Below the pieces are notes generated by a model. The model was not told the DNA's origin. It saw nothing but the letters and a program-made list of their open reading frames with translations, and ran no database searches. A DNA stretch of 23,771 nucleotides, taken from positions 1-23,771 of IMG/VR virus record IMGVR_UViG_3300042565_000064; one strand, written 5' to 3'. Each line of letters begins with the position of its first letter. Position 1 is the stretch's first letter. This stretch comes from a virus. This document shows positions 1-5,529 of this stretch, in pieces. Position numbers and translations under genes: made by a program.

Positions 1-261
1 TCTTTTCTGCACACGATAGTTCTCCGCTTCAATCTCAGCCTCACGCAACCATCCGCTCAAATCAATACGACCATCACGGCGTGGTGCCTTTGCTTCAATG
101 ACATAGCCATCGGTGTTAGCAGGAAGGTAGACATCACCGATGTCATTGCGCCCAGCACGAGGCAAACGCTGTGCGTTTAAACCCTGCTCCATAAGCCAGT
201 CTGCTAGTTCTATTTCAAATGCAGCGCCTCTGCGCTTGTTACTCGCTTGCTGTGTTGGCAT
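1..261 (-). CDS. Holliday-junction-resolvase-like PD-(D/E)XK nuclease (3' end cut by window)
   Basis: Probable structure-specific endonuclease that would cut branched recombination or replication intermediates. I translated 87 codons from an ATG at 261; the frame is still open at the window edge, so the C-terminus is missing. Seen: an N-terminal R-G-x-x-x-E pattern (Arg11-Gly12 to Glu16), then Arg-x-Gly-Arg-Asn-Asp-Ile-Gly-Asp (35-43) and Val-Ile-Glu-Ala-Lys (54-58). This is the D...ExK spacing of Hjc-type resolvases and related PD-(D/E)XK enzymes. The start is supported by AAAGGA about 9 nt upstream. It overlaps the glycosyltransferase gene by 23 nt. With the upstream Cas4-like nuclease and RecA-like ATPase it forms a recombination set. 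Alternatives are a VRR-NUC or other phage endonuclease. The fold is fairly sure, the exact substrate is not. Confidence 0.75.
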   Translation of the reverse strand, partial: MPTQQASNKRRGAAFEIELADWLMEQGLNAQRLPRAGRNDIGDVYLPANTDGYVIEAKAPRRDGRIDLSGWLREAEIEAENYRVQKR

Positions 262-967
262 CTTGCTTTTTCCTTTCTGCACTTTCAATGGCTGCCCAGT
301 AAAGGTTGTAGTAGTTATCATCAAAGGCAAAGCGCTTCATGTGCTTGACCAATGCAGATGTGTTAGCAACTACTGGCACACCAGCAGCCTTAACCTTGCG
401 GAAGAAGGCAATGTCCTCACCAATAAACTGTTCACCACTTGCATTGTTCTCAGCAAACACAAAGTCAGTCTCACCAAACTTATCATGCAGTGCCTTGATA
501 ACAGACTTATGCATTAAAACTAAACCTAAACCAGCGCTATCAACCTTAATAACTTGATTGCGTGGTAGTGGGTGATGATGTTTAATCTCGTACTCATTTC
601 CACCTTCATCAAAGATAGCAGGCATAGGCATCATCAGTGAGTTCTCCATCTGCTTAGAGATAAAGTACACACCGCTTACGATAGGTCGAGCAATCTTGTC
701 AGCGGTATCCCATAGAATCTTGACAACCTCTTTGGTAAGTACGATGTCGGAGTCCACCCACAACGCCCAGTCAGTACCAATCTTGCCCCACATTTCAAAT
801 GCAGCCTGTCGTTGGCGAGCAATCTGATTACCCTGTACACGGATAGCGTTATGGAATGGCACCTCACCAGTGATGATGCTGTATACCAAGCCCTCTGTGA
901 ACTTGCCGTCAGTGTTCCCGTTGTCACACCAAATAACTGATAATGTTTCTTTGTTACTATGCGCCAT
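239..967 (-). CDS. GT-A-type glycosyltransferase
   Basis: Probable nucleotide-sugar-dependent glycosyltransferase. The 242-residue protein has the DxD metal-binding motif Asp72-Ser-Asp74 in a WVDSDIVL strand. A later Gly-Glu-Asp (183-185) precedes an aliphatic helix and strand, and His209 is a candidate third metal ligand; this is the usual order in GT-A (GT2-like and ANP1/Mnn9-like) folds. No membrane segment is visible, so it should be cytosolic. A GAGGAAG ribosome site lies upstream of the ATG, and the spacer between them is a GTTTAAAC palindrome. It overlaps the upstream gene by 11 nt. It sits among DNA-metabolism genes, not next to tail genes, so the acceptor could be modified DNA bases as well as virion protein or host glycan; this is inference. 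Class is fairly sure, acceptor unknown. Confidence 0.75.
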   Translation of the reverse strand: MAHSNKETLSVIWCDNGNTDGKFTEGLVYSIITGEVPFHNAIRVQGNQIARQRQAAFEMWGKIGTDWALWVDSDIVLTKEVVKILWDTADKIARPIVSGVYFISKQMENSLMMPMPAIFDEGGNEYEIKHHHPLPRNQVIKVDSAGLGLVLMHKSVIKALHDKFGETDFVFAENNASGEQFIGEDIAFFRKVKAAGVPVVANTSALVKHMKRFAFDDNYYNLYWAAIESAERKKQDANTASE

Positions 968-1376
968 GTTTAAACACTTCCTCTGATTTGTCGAGTACTT
1001 CCATTGCGTTCTCTGCTAGGTCTTTCCATGACTCACTCATGAGTCGGAGTTGGGTTGCGATTTCTTCTCTGCACTCTGGTCCGTGGTCCTCAGTAAGATG
1101 TTCAGCCAACTGCCCAACATAATCAGCGAACTGTAAAGATTCAAACCAGACTTGTGATGGGTCGTAGATTTTTTGTGTTGCCTCATCAATGCGTTCAATA
1201 AACTCTGGTAGTCCATCAAGTATTGCTTGTTTCATCTCCGCTGGAATTTGTTTCGCTGACATCACTGCCTGTTCCATCATCTCTGGTGTAACTGATAGTG
1301 CCTTCATCAAGGAGTCTTTTGAATTCCTCATCTGTGAGGTCTTTGAATCTTCCGCTTTCTTCTTCCTGCCAAACAT
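957..1376 (-). CDS. Hypothetical helical acidic protein
   Basis: Not recognised. The 139 residues begin with a basic patch (RKKK, 4-7). The rest is mostly helix-forming and acidic, with Met-rich segments near 24-50 and a Glu-rich C-terminal helix. There is no signal peptide, membrane helix or cysteine cluster. The start at 1376 has a GGAGAG ribosome site five nt upstream. The first 53 or so codons lie inside the preceding gene in another frame (161-nt overlap), while the 3' end overlaps the glycosyltransferase start by 11 nt. A later start at Met17 or Met24 would shorten the overlap but lacks an equally good ribosome site. Its place between the ATPase and the glycosyltransferase suggests an early accessory function, nothing firmer. 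Confidence 0.6.
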   Translation of the reverse strand: MFGRKKKAEDSKTSQMRNSKDSLMKALSVTPEMMEQAVMSAKQIPAEMKQAILDGLPEFIERIDEATQKIYDPSQVWFESLQFADYVGQLAEHLTEDHGPECREEIATQLRLMSESWKDLAENAMEVLDKSEEVFKHGA

Positions 1377-1542
1377 ACGCTCTCCATCCCACTGTCCATG
1401 AAAACTGTTTCGGTATAAACATCAACTGCGATTTAATGTCTGTAATCAATGGCTTAGTTGGGACGACTACATCCTCTGCGTTTAAACTACCCTGCAGTTC
1501 TCCCGCATTTTCCACCACTTTGATTTCCCATTTAGGTGTCAT
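1216..1542 (-). CDS. Hypothetical protein overlapping its downstream neighbour
   Basis: Not recognised. The 108-residue protein starts at an ATG with an excellent ribosome site (AAGGAG, about 5 nt spacing), just after the ATPase stop. The middle (about 40-60) carries Phe/Trp-rich segments such as FSWTVGWRAYVW. The C-terminal half is acidic, with a DLTDEEFKRLLDEGTI helix (68-83) and a Ser/Thr/Asp tail. The last third overlaps the 139-residue gene by 161 nt in a different frame. Because both genes have good ribosome sites, I keep both. The alternative is that the annotated stop follows a sequence change and the two were once one gene. The codon for Asn21 lies in a GTTTAAAC palindrome. Confidence 0.6.
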   Translation of the reverse strand: MTPKWEIKVVENAGELQGSLNAEDVVVPTKPLITDIKSQLMFIPKQFSWTVGWRAYVWQEEESGRFKDLTDEEFKRLLDEGTISYTRDDGTGSDVSETNSSGDETSNT

Positions 1543-1551
1543 AACTTCTCC

Positions 1552-2331
1552 TTATGCCTGTAATAAATCTGCCAGTTGCATACTGGCTGGGTTGTATGCA
1601 AGCCACACTGGACTTGCGCCTGTCGAATCGGCTGGACCATAACGATTCTTTACCGCACACACACCCATCGAAGCGATTTGGTTATACACAGTAAGGATTA
1701 ACGAAGGGGTCTGAGCAATCTTTCCATGCAGGGAACTGCTTGGTGGGCAAGGATTACCCGTAACTCCCTGACTTGTATGATGGCAAACAACAACAGCAGC
1801 ACCAGTTTCTCTAGCCCACCACTTGAGTTCACGCATAAGTGTGCGTAGTCCGCCCCACTCATCTTGTCCATCAAGGGTTACATCAACTGCGTTGTCAAGC
1901 ACAATGAGTTCAACATCTTGACCAAGGCGCTCTCGTGATGCGAGGACTGCATCCTCTACATCCTTAAGCGTAGGTGCCGAGTCAAACTCCCACATGATGT
2001 GGTCAGCAGGCTTGAGCATTTGTGCTGCCCACTCTCTGTCTGCTTCCATCAATGGTTCTACTTCTTGTTGTGGTCTGCCTGTAATCATCGCAAGCAAACG
2101 CAAACTCATAGTATGTGAGTGTGTATCTGCTGAGATGTACAGGGTTGGAACTTGAGCATGGACTGCAAGCGACAAGGCAAAGGTAGATTTACCTGAGCCT
2201 GGAGGACCTGCAACCATACTCACTTCCCCCCGTCTAAACGCTATCTGCTGCTCAGCAAGTGAGCGCCACACCGTAGGTAATGTGGCACCCCCTTGTGAGG
2301 CAGTCTTGATAGCACGGGATAAACGGCGCAT
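1552..2331 (-). CDS. RecA/DnaB-like P-loop ATPase
   Basis: Probable recombinase or helicase-loader-type ATPase acting on phage DNA. The 259-residue protein has a Walker A GPPGSGKST at 42-50. A strand-plus-aspartate Walker B (ELIVLDNAVD) ends near Asp146-Asp150, and VVVCHHTSQ (180-188) fits the position of the RecA/DnaB sensor strand. This single-domain layout matches AAA_25/Sak4-like and RepA-like phage ATPases; there is no DnaB N-terminal domain or primase region. The start follows the previous stop by three nt (TAA, CAC, ATG) with no clear ribosome site, suggesting translational coupling. Upstream neighbours are a zinc-ribbon protein and a Cas4-like nuclease, so a single-strand annealing or recombination role is plausible. 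A replicative-helicase role is the main alternative. Confidence 0.8.
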   Translation of the reverse strand: MRRLSRAIKTASQGGATLPTVWRSLAEQQIAFRRGEVSMVAGPPGSGKSTFALSLAVHAQVPTLYISADTHSHTMSLRLLAMITGRPQQEVEPLMEADREWAAQMLKPADHIMWEFDSAPTLKDVEDAVLASRERLGQDVELIVLDNAVDVTLDGQDEWGGLRTLMRELKWWARETGAAVVVCHHTSQGVTGNPCPPSSSLHGKIAQTPSLILTVYNQIASMGVCAVKNRYGPADSTGASPVWLAYNPASMQLADLLQA

Positions 2332-2334
2332 GTG

Positions 2335-2781
2335 TTATGCGTTTACTCGGTTATTACAAGCCTGACCCTGAGGTAGTGGGCATGTATAGAAAGCGCGATA
2401 AGGTTTTCCTGTTGACTTGGAGATGCCAGCCTTAACTAAACGCATCGGCGCTCCACCACATGCTCCACCTGTGCAAGACGGTGCTGCAGTAGTTGGTGCT
2501 GGTGCATAACCCTGTGTAGCAGGCTGTGCATACTGTGCTGGCTGTGCATGTGCAGGCATTGGTGCTGCACCTTGATTGATTACCTCTGCTCCAGGAAATA
2601 CAGTCTTAACTGTAGCCATGGATTCAGTGGTTGTCTCGAGGTCAATCAATGTAGCAAGGCGCTGAGTCAAGCCATCAATCAGCAGGTCAAGTTCAGCAAC
2701 ATCGCTGGCGCGAAGGTTGATGAGCATGCCATCCTTCTTTGTCTTGAAGTTGATTTGAATTGCTGCGTTTTCGTTACTCAT
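2335..2781 (-). CDS. Zinc-ribbon protein with Pro/Ala/Gln linker (possible ssDNA-binding accessory)
   Basis: Unassigned protein with clear architecture. Residues 1-65 are a compact alpha/beta region. Residues 71-101 are a flexible Ala/Pro/Gln-rich linker. Residues 103-142 are a four-cysteine module (Cys103, Cys108, Cys134, Cys142) containing SKSTGKPYRAFYTCP. That C-terminal pattern resembles GRF-type and topoisomerase zinc ribbons, which bind single-stranded DNA; the similarity is by eye. Its start overlaps the nuclease stop by 8 nt (ATGAGTAA), and it lies three nt before the ATPase gene. A role in presenting ssDNA to the ATPase or nuclease is inference. Protein length 148. Confidence 0.65.
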   Translation of the reverse strand: MSNENAAIQINFKTKKDGMLINLRASDVAELDLLIDGLTQRLATLIDLETTTESMATVKTVFPGAEVINQGAAPMPAHAQPAQYAQPATQGYAPAPTTAAPSCTGGACGGAPMRLVKAGISKSTGKPYRAFYTCPLPQGQACNNRVNA

Positions 2782-3613
2782 TTGTTTCTCCTAGTTCGGG
2801 GTACATGTGTGAATCTTCACCTTTAACTGCATAGCATGCCTTGTTGACTGAACATGTACCACACATAAATCCTGGCTGTGGGATAAAGATGTTGTTGTCA
2901 ACGGCAATCTTGAATCCACTTACCCATTGTGCAAGGCGTGGTTCTGTGTAGTGCGATAGGTCAACTGGAGGTGTTAACTCACCAGTGCGAGCCATGAAGT
3001 ACGCCCCCAAGGTAGGACGGATTCCCAGCAACTTCTCAGTCATGATGGCATAGGTGCCTAACTGAGTAAAGGCTACTGGTGGTTTACTGGATGTCTTGAT
3101 GTCCACCACGACAAGTTCGCCTGTTGGCGCAACCATAAGGCGGTCAAGAAATCCTTTCATGTTTACTCCACCAACCTCCACATTGAGTTCGGTTTCGATA
3201 GCAGGCGCTCCGTCTGGCAGGTGGTACATCTGGTACCCACTGTCCTGTCGGAACTGAACCCAGAAGTCAAGCATCTTCGGTCCATTATCTAACCACCAAG
3301 AAGTATCTTCTTTATTTGGATACGCCTTGGTTGCTCTACCACCAGCACGGAACTCCATGCCATTGTCAGCCAACTTGTAGTTCTCATCCCAGCGTTGTTT
3401 AAACACAGCAGTGGTATCGAACGGGCTACCGAGTGGTAGGGCATCGTAGATTTCTGTACCTTCATGCAAGGACTTGCCACCTACTAGCCAGTAGGATGGG
3501 TTCTCAGCGACTTTCTGAATACGGGATAGATAATACGACCAGCCACAGTTAAGCCATGTTGACATGGCACTGTGGGAGATGTAGTTCTTCCCAGTCTTTT
3601 CTTCTAGTGTCAT
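2774..3613 (-). CDS. Cas4/RecB-family PD-(D/E)XK exonuclease with Fe-S cysteine pattern
   Basis: Probable 5'-end-processing DNA exonuclease. Using the ATG at 3613, chosen because AAGGAG lies 5 nt upstream, the protein has 279 residues; an in-frame ATG at 3628 contains the ribosome site and is less likely. Catalytic pattern: His50 in LHEGTE, Asp157 in FLDRL, and Asp171-x-Lys173 in VVVDIKTSSKP. One cysteine near the N-terminus (Cys23) and three near the C-terminus (Cys251, Cys254, Cys260) match the split 4Fe-4S ligand set of Cas4, AddB and similar nucleases. It is the first gene of the leftward recombination operon, directly behind the divergent regulatory gap. No CRISPR array or cas1/cas2 is nearby, so this is a phage recombination nuclease, not an adaptation protein. 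Confidence 0.82.
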   Translation of the reverse strand: MTLEEKTGKNYISHSAMSTWLNCGWSYYLSRIQKVAENPSYWLVGGKSLHEGTEIYDALPLGSPFDTTAVFKQRWDENYKLADNGMEFRAGGRATKAYPNKEDTSWWLDNGPKMLDFWVQFRQDSGYQMYHLPDGAPAIETELNVEVGGVNMKGFLDRLMVAPTGELVVVDIKTSSKPPVAFTQLGTYAIMTEKLLGIRPTLGAYFMARTGELTPPVDLSHYTEPRLAQWVSGFKIAVDNNIFIPQPGFMCGTCSVNKACYAVKGEDSHMYPELGETNE

Positions 3614-3774
3614 TTTTCTCCTTTGCAATAGAGGAGTTTACTACACAATGTCTCATCTATTCTGCGACACGCCGATGAATTACATCCGTGTAATTTTTTA
3701 AAAAGTTGATTACACTCCTGTTCGTGATGAACTGGTTAAGTCTATCTAGGCTCAAGCGGAAGCAGAAGTCTAGC
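3614..3774. promoter_or_regulatory. Divergent intergenic region with a perfect dyad and a third half-site
   Basis: About 160 bp between the leftward nuclease gene and the rightward zinc-ribbon genes. Positions 3678-3695 form AATTACA-TCCG-TGTAATT, a perfect 7-bp inverted repeat, followed by T's. A further ATTACA copy starts at 3710, 31 bp (three helical turns) from the first. This looks like an operator for a dimeric regulator controlling both directions. The hairpin plus T run could instead act as a weak rightward terminator. The area is AT-rich, but I cannot point to convincing -35/-10 boxes on either strand. Confidence 0.45.
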
Positions 3775-3957
3775 ATGCTGGCTAACTATCGTGGTATTCC
3801 CACGCATGTTTGTCCTTGTGGTTCACGACTTTTTAAAGTCGGCTGCATGTTTGAGGAAAATGAAATTTCGCTTTGGTTCACCGATGCAGAGTGTGCATTG
3901 TGTGGCGCACAAGTAACAGTACCTACTCCTGCGGATGGTGAAGATGCCACAGTATGA
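3775..3957 (+). CDS. Small zinc-ribbon protein (CPCGS type)
   Basis: One of only two plus-strand genes. From the ATG at 3775 the protein has 60 residues with Cys13-Pro-Cys15 and Cys40-x-x-Cys43, spaced as a zinc ribbon (Cys24 is extra). The upstream in-frame starts (ATG 3727, TTG 3706) add a basic stretch and have no ribosome site. The chosen ATG has only a weak GCGGAAG about 10 nt upstream, so the start is not settled. The reading frame overlaps the next gene by 14 nt, so the two are co-expressed. Small zinc ribbons of this kind recur in aquatic phages without a known function; nucleic-acid or protein binding is the usual guess. Confidence 0.65.
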   Translation: MLANYRGIPTHVCPCGSRLFKVGCMFEENEISLWFTDAECALCGAQVTVPTPADGEDATV

Positions 3958-4120
3958 CTTCCAATGTAACGCCTGCAATGTAGTGCAGGAACTGCATCTA
4001 TCAGTTAAAGAGTCAAGCAATGTACCAACATGTAGCCTGTGTGAGGGTGACATGAGGCGCGTATTTACACCACCTGCGGTACACTTTAGAGGTCCAGGGT
4101 TCTACAAGACTGGCGGTTAA
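3944..4120 (+). CDS. FmdB-family zinc-ribbon protein
   Basis: 58-residue protein with the FmdB-family plan. It begins MPQYDFQCNAC (usual form MPxYEYxCxxC), has Cys8-x-x-Cys11 and Cys30-x-x-Cys33 as zinc ligands, and ends in the hallmark Pro-Pro-Ala-Val ... Phe-x-Gly-x-Gly-Phe-Tyr (43-54). Bacterial FmdB proteins are called putative regulators; the molecular role is not established. An in-frame ATG nine nt earlier (3935) exists, but the family start Met-Pro and the GGTGA upstream favour 3944. It is expressed with the preceding zinc-ribbon gene and ends about 40 nt before a bidirectional terminator. A transcription- or translation-modulating role in the infected cell is inference. Confidence 0.8.
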   Translation: MPQYDFQCNACNVVQELHLSVKESSNVPTCSLCEGDMRRVFTPPAVHFRGPGFYKTGG

Positions 4121-4160
4121 GTTTCTTGGCTATTGGGGAAGTGGTCAAGGAAAAGCAAAA

Positions 4161-4201
4161 AAGCCCCCGCTCTTAGATTTCTCTAAGGCGGGGGTTCTTT
4201 T
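4161..4201. terminator. Bidirectional intrinsic terminator between convergent genes
   Basis: CCCCCGC (4164-4170) pairs with GCGGGGG (4188-4194), and CTTAG (4172-4176) with CTAAG (4183-4187). This gives a 12-bp stem with one bulged T and a six-base loop. An A-rich run lies on the left and TTCTTTT on the right, so it can stop transcription from both directions. It sits exactly between the rightward FmdB gene and the leftward lysis genes' 3' end. A GTTTAAAC palindrome follows at 4202. Confidence 0.92.
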
Positions 4202-4211
4202 GTTTAAACGA

Positions 4212-4397
4212 TTACTTTGAGCCGCGACCAAACTCTGTTGCTGATGGGTCAAGCCACTTAAGTAGTGGACCTGCAAAGCCTGCAAGGGCTGCAGCACCCA
4301 ATGTCTTAAGGTCCGTCTCGCCAGCAAGGTAAAGTGCTACCGCAGCAGATGCCGCAGCACGGAACCATGTCAGTCCGAGTTGCTTAAATTGTTCCAT
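4212..4397 (-). CDS. Small holin-like membrane protein
   Basis: 61 residues from the ATG at 4397, chosen because GAGGAGG lies a few nt upstream; the frame extends 16 codons further but without support. Residues 9-26 (WFRAAASAAVALYL region) and 31-47 (LKTLGAAALAGFAGPLL) can form two short membrane helices, followed by a short polar tail (SATEFGRGSK). This matches the size and layout of r1t-like and other class II phage holins. It directly follows the endolysin gene (14-nt gap) and is the last gene before the terminator. It could be the holin or an antiholin paired with the 89-residue membrane protein two genes upstream. Confidence 0.65.
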   Translation of the reverse strand: MEQFKQLGLTWFRAAASAAVALYLAGETDLKTLGAAALAGFAGPLLKWLDPSATEFGRGSK

Positions 4398-4411
4398 TGT
4401 TTCCTCCTCGT

Positions 4412-4912
4412 TTATTTTGCACCGTGCAATTTGCAACAGGTACAAACCTCTGTCTTGTATGCCTTCTTAGCAGGCACAGGTGTTACCTTTGAGATAACTT
4501 GATTAACAATCTTAGGTTGATTCATCCACCAAAACCACGGAGAAGTATCGGTAGCCATAGCGGACTCAATAGAAATATGTAGATGCTTGTTATGAGGATT
4601 ACTCCCAGTGTACCGTCTGTTTCCCAACTTGGACTTTTCTCTGGACCAGATTTTTCCTTTGAAGATAAGGTACTTGACACGCTTATCCTCTTTAAGTTTC
4701 TCAAAAATTTCTTCACAATCAATACCGTTCTTAGGGTCGTGCGTTAAGTCAACAGCAAGACCAGTGTTATGGTCGCTGACTGGACTCTGCTTGAGATGAG
4801 CGTTCGATGGCAGAAGCCCATCGCTGGCTTTCATACGCAATGGTGCTATCGCTGTGGCTTGGCGCAGGACTGCAATCGCGGCAGGTGTGGCTTTCTTGGC
4901 AACAGGTTTCAT
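4412..4912 (-). CDS. M15-family peptidase endolysin
   Basis: Probable lysin that cuts peptidoglycan cross-links or stem peptides. The 166-residue protein carries the M15/VanY zinc signature: SDHNTGLAVDLTHD at 46-59 supplies His48 and Asp55, and HNKHLHISI (107-115) supplies the later histidine, likely His112. No signal peptide is present, so it would need a holin to cross the membrane. The family's usual catalytic domain occupies nearly the full length. The last ten residues hold an odd cluster (Cys157, Cys159, Cys160). Its ATG overlaps the upstream stop as ATGA, giving tight coupling to the membrane-protein gene. Substrate bond (D-Ala-D-Ala or L-Ala-D-Glu type) cannot be told from sequence alone. 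Confidence 0.88.
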   Translation of the reverse strand: MKPVAKKATPAAIAVLRQATAIAPLRMKASDGLLPSNAHLKQSPVSDHNTGLAVDLTHDPKNGIDCEEIFEKLKEDKRVKYLIFKGKIWSREKSKLGNRRYTGSNPHNKHLHISIESAMATDTSPWFWWMNQPKIVNQVISKVTPVPAKKAYKTEVCTCCKLHGAK

Positions 4913-5178
4913 TTAGATTCATCTTCCTTCTTCTTACTCTTGAGTCCATTAGCAGATACGATTCCTGCTAGTGTGCCAGTAAGGAACACAGTCAGCGTAG
5001 ATACAAGTTCAATGAAGGCTGCATCATTAGGTGCTTGCTTCATTGGTTGTGTTACAAATACCAATGCCCATAGCAGGGCAAAAACTGAGCCAGCAAATAC
5101 CAACGCTAATATGATGCCAATAATGACAATCAATCTAGCGTGTAGTTCTTCTGGGGTATATCTTTCAGGGCGTTTCAT
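4909..5178 (-). CDS. Two-helix membrane protein, holin candidate
   Basis: 89 residues from the ATG at 5178, with AGAGG seven nt upstream; a TTG one codon earlier is possible. A polar N-terminus (KRPERYTPEELHAR) precedes a long hydrophobic helix at about 16-42 (IVIIGIILALVFAGSVF onward). A second helix lies at about 57-78 (STLTVFLTGTLAGIV), followed by a Lys/Asp/Glu-rich tail. This layout and the location immediately before the endolysin fit a holin with two membrane segments. Its start overlaps the lipoprotein gene's 3' end by 14 nt. With the 61-residue membrane protein downstream, it gives two holin-like genes flanking the lysin; which one sets lysis timing is unknown. Confidence 0.7.
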   Translation of the reverse strand: MKRPERYTPEELHARLIVIIGIILALVFAGSVFALLWALVFVTQPMKQAPNDAAFIELVSTLTVFLTGTLAGIVSANGLKSKKKEDESK

Positions 5179-5353
5179 CAAATACCTCTGGTAATAAATC
5201 GGAGGAACAGGTGCCAGTTACTTCACACTGAGGTGGGTTGCACTCAGGCTTTTCCCAATTCTCAAACTCTTGACATGGGTATCTAACCCATCCTTGATAA
5301 CCGCAACCACTAAGAGTTATTGCGAGTAAGAAGGATGCGATAAATTTCTTCAA
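5165..5353 (-). CDS. Small Cys-rich lipoprotein, outer-spanin candidate
   Basis: 62 residues with a clear lipoprotein signal: Lys-Lys at 2-3, a hydrophobic stretch 4-14 and lipobox Leu-Ser-Gly-Cys ending at Cys17. The mature part is about 46 residues, rich in Cys and Pro (Cys27, Cys38, Cys43, Cys49). The start codon appears to be TTG, with only a weak AGG just upstream. The first 44 nt lie inside the preceding membrane/coiled-coil gene in another frame, as in Rz/Rz1-type nested pairs. Similar small lipoproteins occur in marine phages next to lysis genes. The outer-spanin role is inference; a lipoprotein with an exclusion or adhesion role is the alternative. Confidence 0.65.
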   Translation of the reverse strand: MKKFIASFLLAITLSGCGYQGWVRYPCQEFENWEKPECNPPQCEVTGTCSSDLLPEVFDETP

Positions 5354-5513
5354 CCTGTCGTTCCAATCTGTTTACTGAATCCTTGAGACTTGTACCAGAG
5401 TTAGGCTTAAGTTCATACAGATAATGTTTTACTAGCCAGCGAACTGCTGTAGCAAAAGCAGCAACAAGGGTACAAACGGATACGGCTAAACCTAGCCACT
5501 GAGCAGGAGTCAT
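5310..5513 (-). CDS. Membrane-anchored coiled-coil protein, inner-spanin or holin candidate
   Basis: 67 residues. One N-terminal membrane helix at about 5-27 (WLGLAVSVCTLVAAFATAV) is followed by a short basic/aromatic turn. A C-terminal amphipathic helix (about 43-63, LKDSVNRLERQVEEIYRIL) has heptad-like hydrophobic spacing. Small phage proteins with this plan are annotated variously as holin, XhlA-like or i-spanin. The gene follows the 654-residue tail gene and its 3' end contains the start of the lipoprotein gene. It opens the lysis cassette. Topology is predicted by eye only. Confidence 0.6.
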   Translation of the reverse strand: MTPAQWLGLAVSVCTLVAAFATAVRWLVKHYLYELKPNSGTSLKDSVNRLERQVEEIYRILLTRNNS

Positions 5514-5529
5514 TTACTTTCCTTATGTA

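Noticed and set aside
2774-3613. CRISPR adaptation gene cas4
   Set aside because: Only the nuclease fold and cysteine pattern are shared; no cas1, cas2 or array is present, and the neighbours are phage recombination genes.
3823-4053. Minus-strand 76-codon frame with several cysteines
   Set aside because: It lies opposite the two zinc-ribbon genes; its cysteines come from their complement, it has no ribosome site and it would be antisense to better candidates.
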